From the NCBI RefSeq assembly GCF_014385005.1, contig NZ_JACRSZ010000038.1, positions 1 through 5,774 of the forward strand: a stretch of DNA of 5,774 bases, read 5' to 3'. Source of the stretch: Jingyaoa shaoxingensis (GTDB lineage: Bacteria > Bacillota > Clostridia > Lachnospirales > Lachnospiraceae). Within the stretch, counting starts at the first letter, position 1. Each line of letters starts with the position of its first letter. The notes beneath the pieces were generated by a model, which worked only from the letters and a program-made list of their open reading frames with translations, had not been told where the DNA came from and did no database searches. Below, piece by piece: positions 5,344 to 5,774 of the stretch. The position numbers and the translations under genes are program-made.

Positions 5344-5631
5344 CATTTGGTTTAAGACTTTCGTCATTCTCCAATATCCTTTTCTGCTGTTGGCAAGTTC
5401 TTTTGCTTTCCAATGTTCCAGTCTCAATGCTTTTAGCATTCTGTACTTCGTTTTGATTTTCTTCCACTGCTTCCAATAGACCGCTCGTATTCGACGCCTT
5501 GCCCATTCGTCTGTTTCTTTGAGAAGATTCTTCATGTCTGCAAGTTTGAAGTAATTTACCTATCCTCTCACGAATTGTTGATATTTTTCTTCTCTTTTAG
5601 TATTGTTCATGCCGTTATTTCTGTCTGTCAG
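5323..5631 (-). pseudogene. ltrA: Group II intron reverse transcriptase/maturase, C-terminal remnant with nonsense codon
   Basis: The minus-strand frame after a TAA at 5634-5632 reads LTDRNNGMNNTKREEKYQQ, then FVRG, then a TAG stop (5562-5560), then VNYFKLADMKNLL. It continues through ETDEWARRRIRAVYWKQWKK and AKELANSRKGYWRMTKVLNQ. This is the maturase-specific (GIIM) domain of intron-encoded reverse transcriptases, which splice and mobilise their host intron. The stop replaces the near-invariant tryptophan of the RGWVNYF motif, a one-base change from TGG. The reverse transcriptase domains are absent. The last residues, MEAVLKT, come from the hairpin at 5309-5343, so the true C-terminus is also lost. 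No intron domain V is visible downstream, so the intron is dead. Confidence 0.85.
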
Positions 5632-5774
5632 TTACGTAGGTGCTTCTCTATCTCAACAAGCTCCGGTTCGTGTGCATCAGGATCCGCACAGGTTTCGATT
5701 TCATTAAAAAGAGACATCTGCCCCTCGATTTCGAGAGTAGATGTCTTCTCGGATTTTGTTCCATAAAGTTTACG
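5628..5774 (-). pseudogene. tnpC: IS66 transposase TnpC, N-terminal fragment running off the window
   Basis: Read leftward from the window edge, the frame gives KLYGTKSEK, LEIEGQMSLFNEIE and EPELVEIEKHLR. This is the conserved stretch after the N-terminal coiled coil of IS66 TnpC, whose family pattern is LFGxxSEK followed by GQLSLFNEAE. Family similarity stops at KHLR (5634-5636); one more codon leads to TGA (5630-5628), where maturase sequence takes over on the same strand in another frame. It carries a TnpC segment missing from the element at 2158-3437 and points the opposite way. The upstream part of the gene lies beyond 5774. Confidence 0.75.

Noticed and set aside
5297..5506. 69-codon minus-strand frame overlapping the maturase remnant
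   Set aside because: It is a shifted-frame shadow of the maturase sequence, which carries the recognisable GIIM motifs in the other frame.
5575..5771. 63-codon plus-strand frame near the right edge
   Set aside because: It is antisense to the tnpC and maturase fragments, which are identified by conserved motifs on the minus strand.
1..5774. CRISPR array, tRNA or rRNA genes
   Set aside because: No regularly spaced direct repeats and no tRNA- or rRNA-like conserved segments were seen on either strand.

Overview
The window looks like an accessory stretch of a low-to-moderate GC Gram-positive gut-type anaerobe (Bacillota, most likely Lachnospiraceae or a close relative). This rests on the AGGAG-type ribosome binding sites, a consensus TTGACA-17-TATACT promoter, the AAA/PD-(D/E)XK protein family, and the IS66 and group II intron debris. 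Taxonomy is inferred from style, not from a marker gene.

Layout: (1) 1-432 has no convincing gene, only small palindromes and the leader of the next gene. (2) 433-2022 (+) is an intact 529-residue AAA-ATPase-like protein with a C-terminal PD-(D/E)XK nuclease-like domain, closed by a hairpin terminator at 2030-2085. (3) 2158-3437 is a 1.28-kb deletion derivative of an IS66-family element. It keeps both terminal inverted repeats, the first 42 or so codons of the accessory gene tnpA and the catalytic two thirds of tnpC. The rest of tnpA, all of tnpB and the front of tnpC are gone, joined at a short microhomology. Extra IS66-end-like sequences lie just left of it. (4) 3438-3835 is AT-rich and gene-poor, with two hairpins. 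(5) 3836-4026 is a promoter/leader region: a strong promoter, an imperfect operator-like palindrome across its -35 box, and a 15-codon reading frame with its own ribosome binding site. (6) 4027-5274 (+) encodes a secreted 415-residue carbohydrate-esterase-like alpha/beta hydrolase with a Ser310-Asp363-His396 triad. (7) 5309-5343 is a strong hairpin. (8) 5323-5631 (-) is the C-terminal end of a group II intron reverse transcriptase/maturase, broken by a nonsense codon. Beyond it, 5628-5774 (-) is an N-terminal piece of an IS66 tnpC running off the window.

Only two full-length genes look functional: the AAA/nuclease-like gene and the secreted esterase. They have separate signals and are divided by IS debris, so there is no reason to call them an operon. 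The esterase is flanked by IS66 remnants in opposite orientation, which suggests that it sits in a rearranged, transposon-rich region. No obviously new multi-gene system is visible. The most interesting points are the regulatory leader of the esterase and the nested IS66/intron wreckage.
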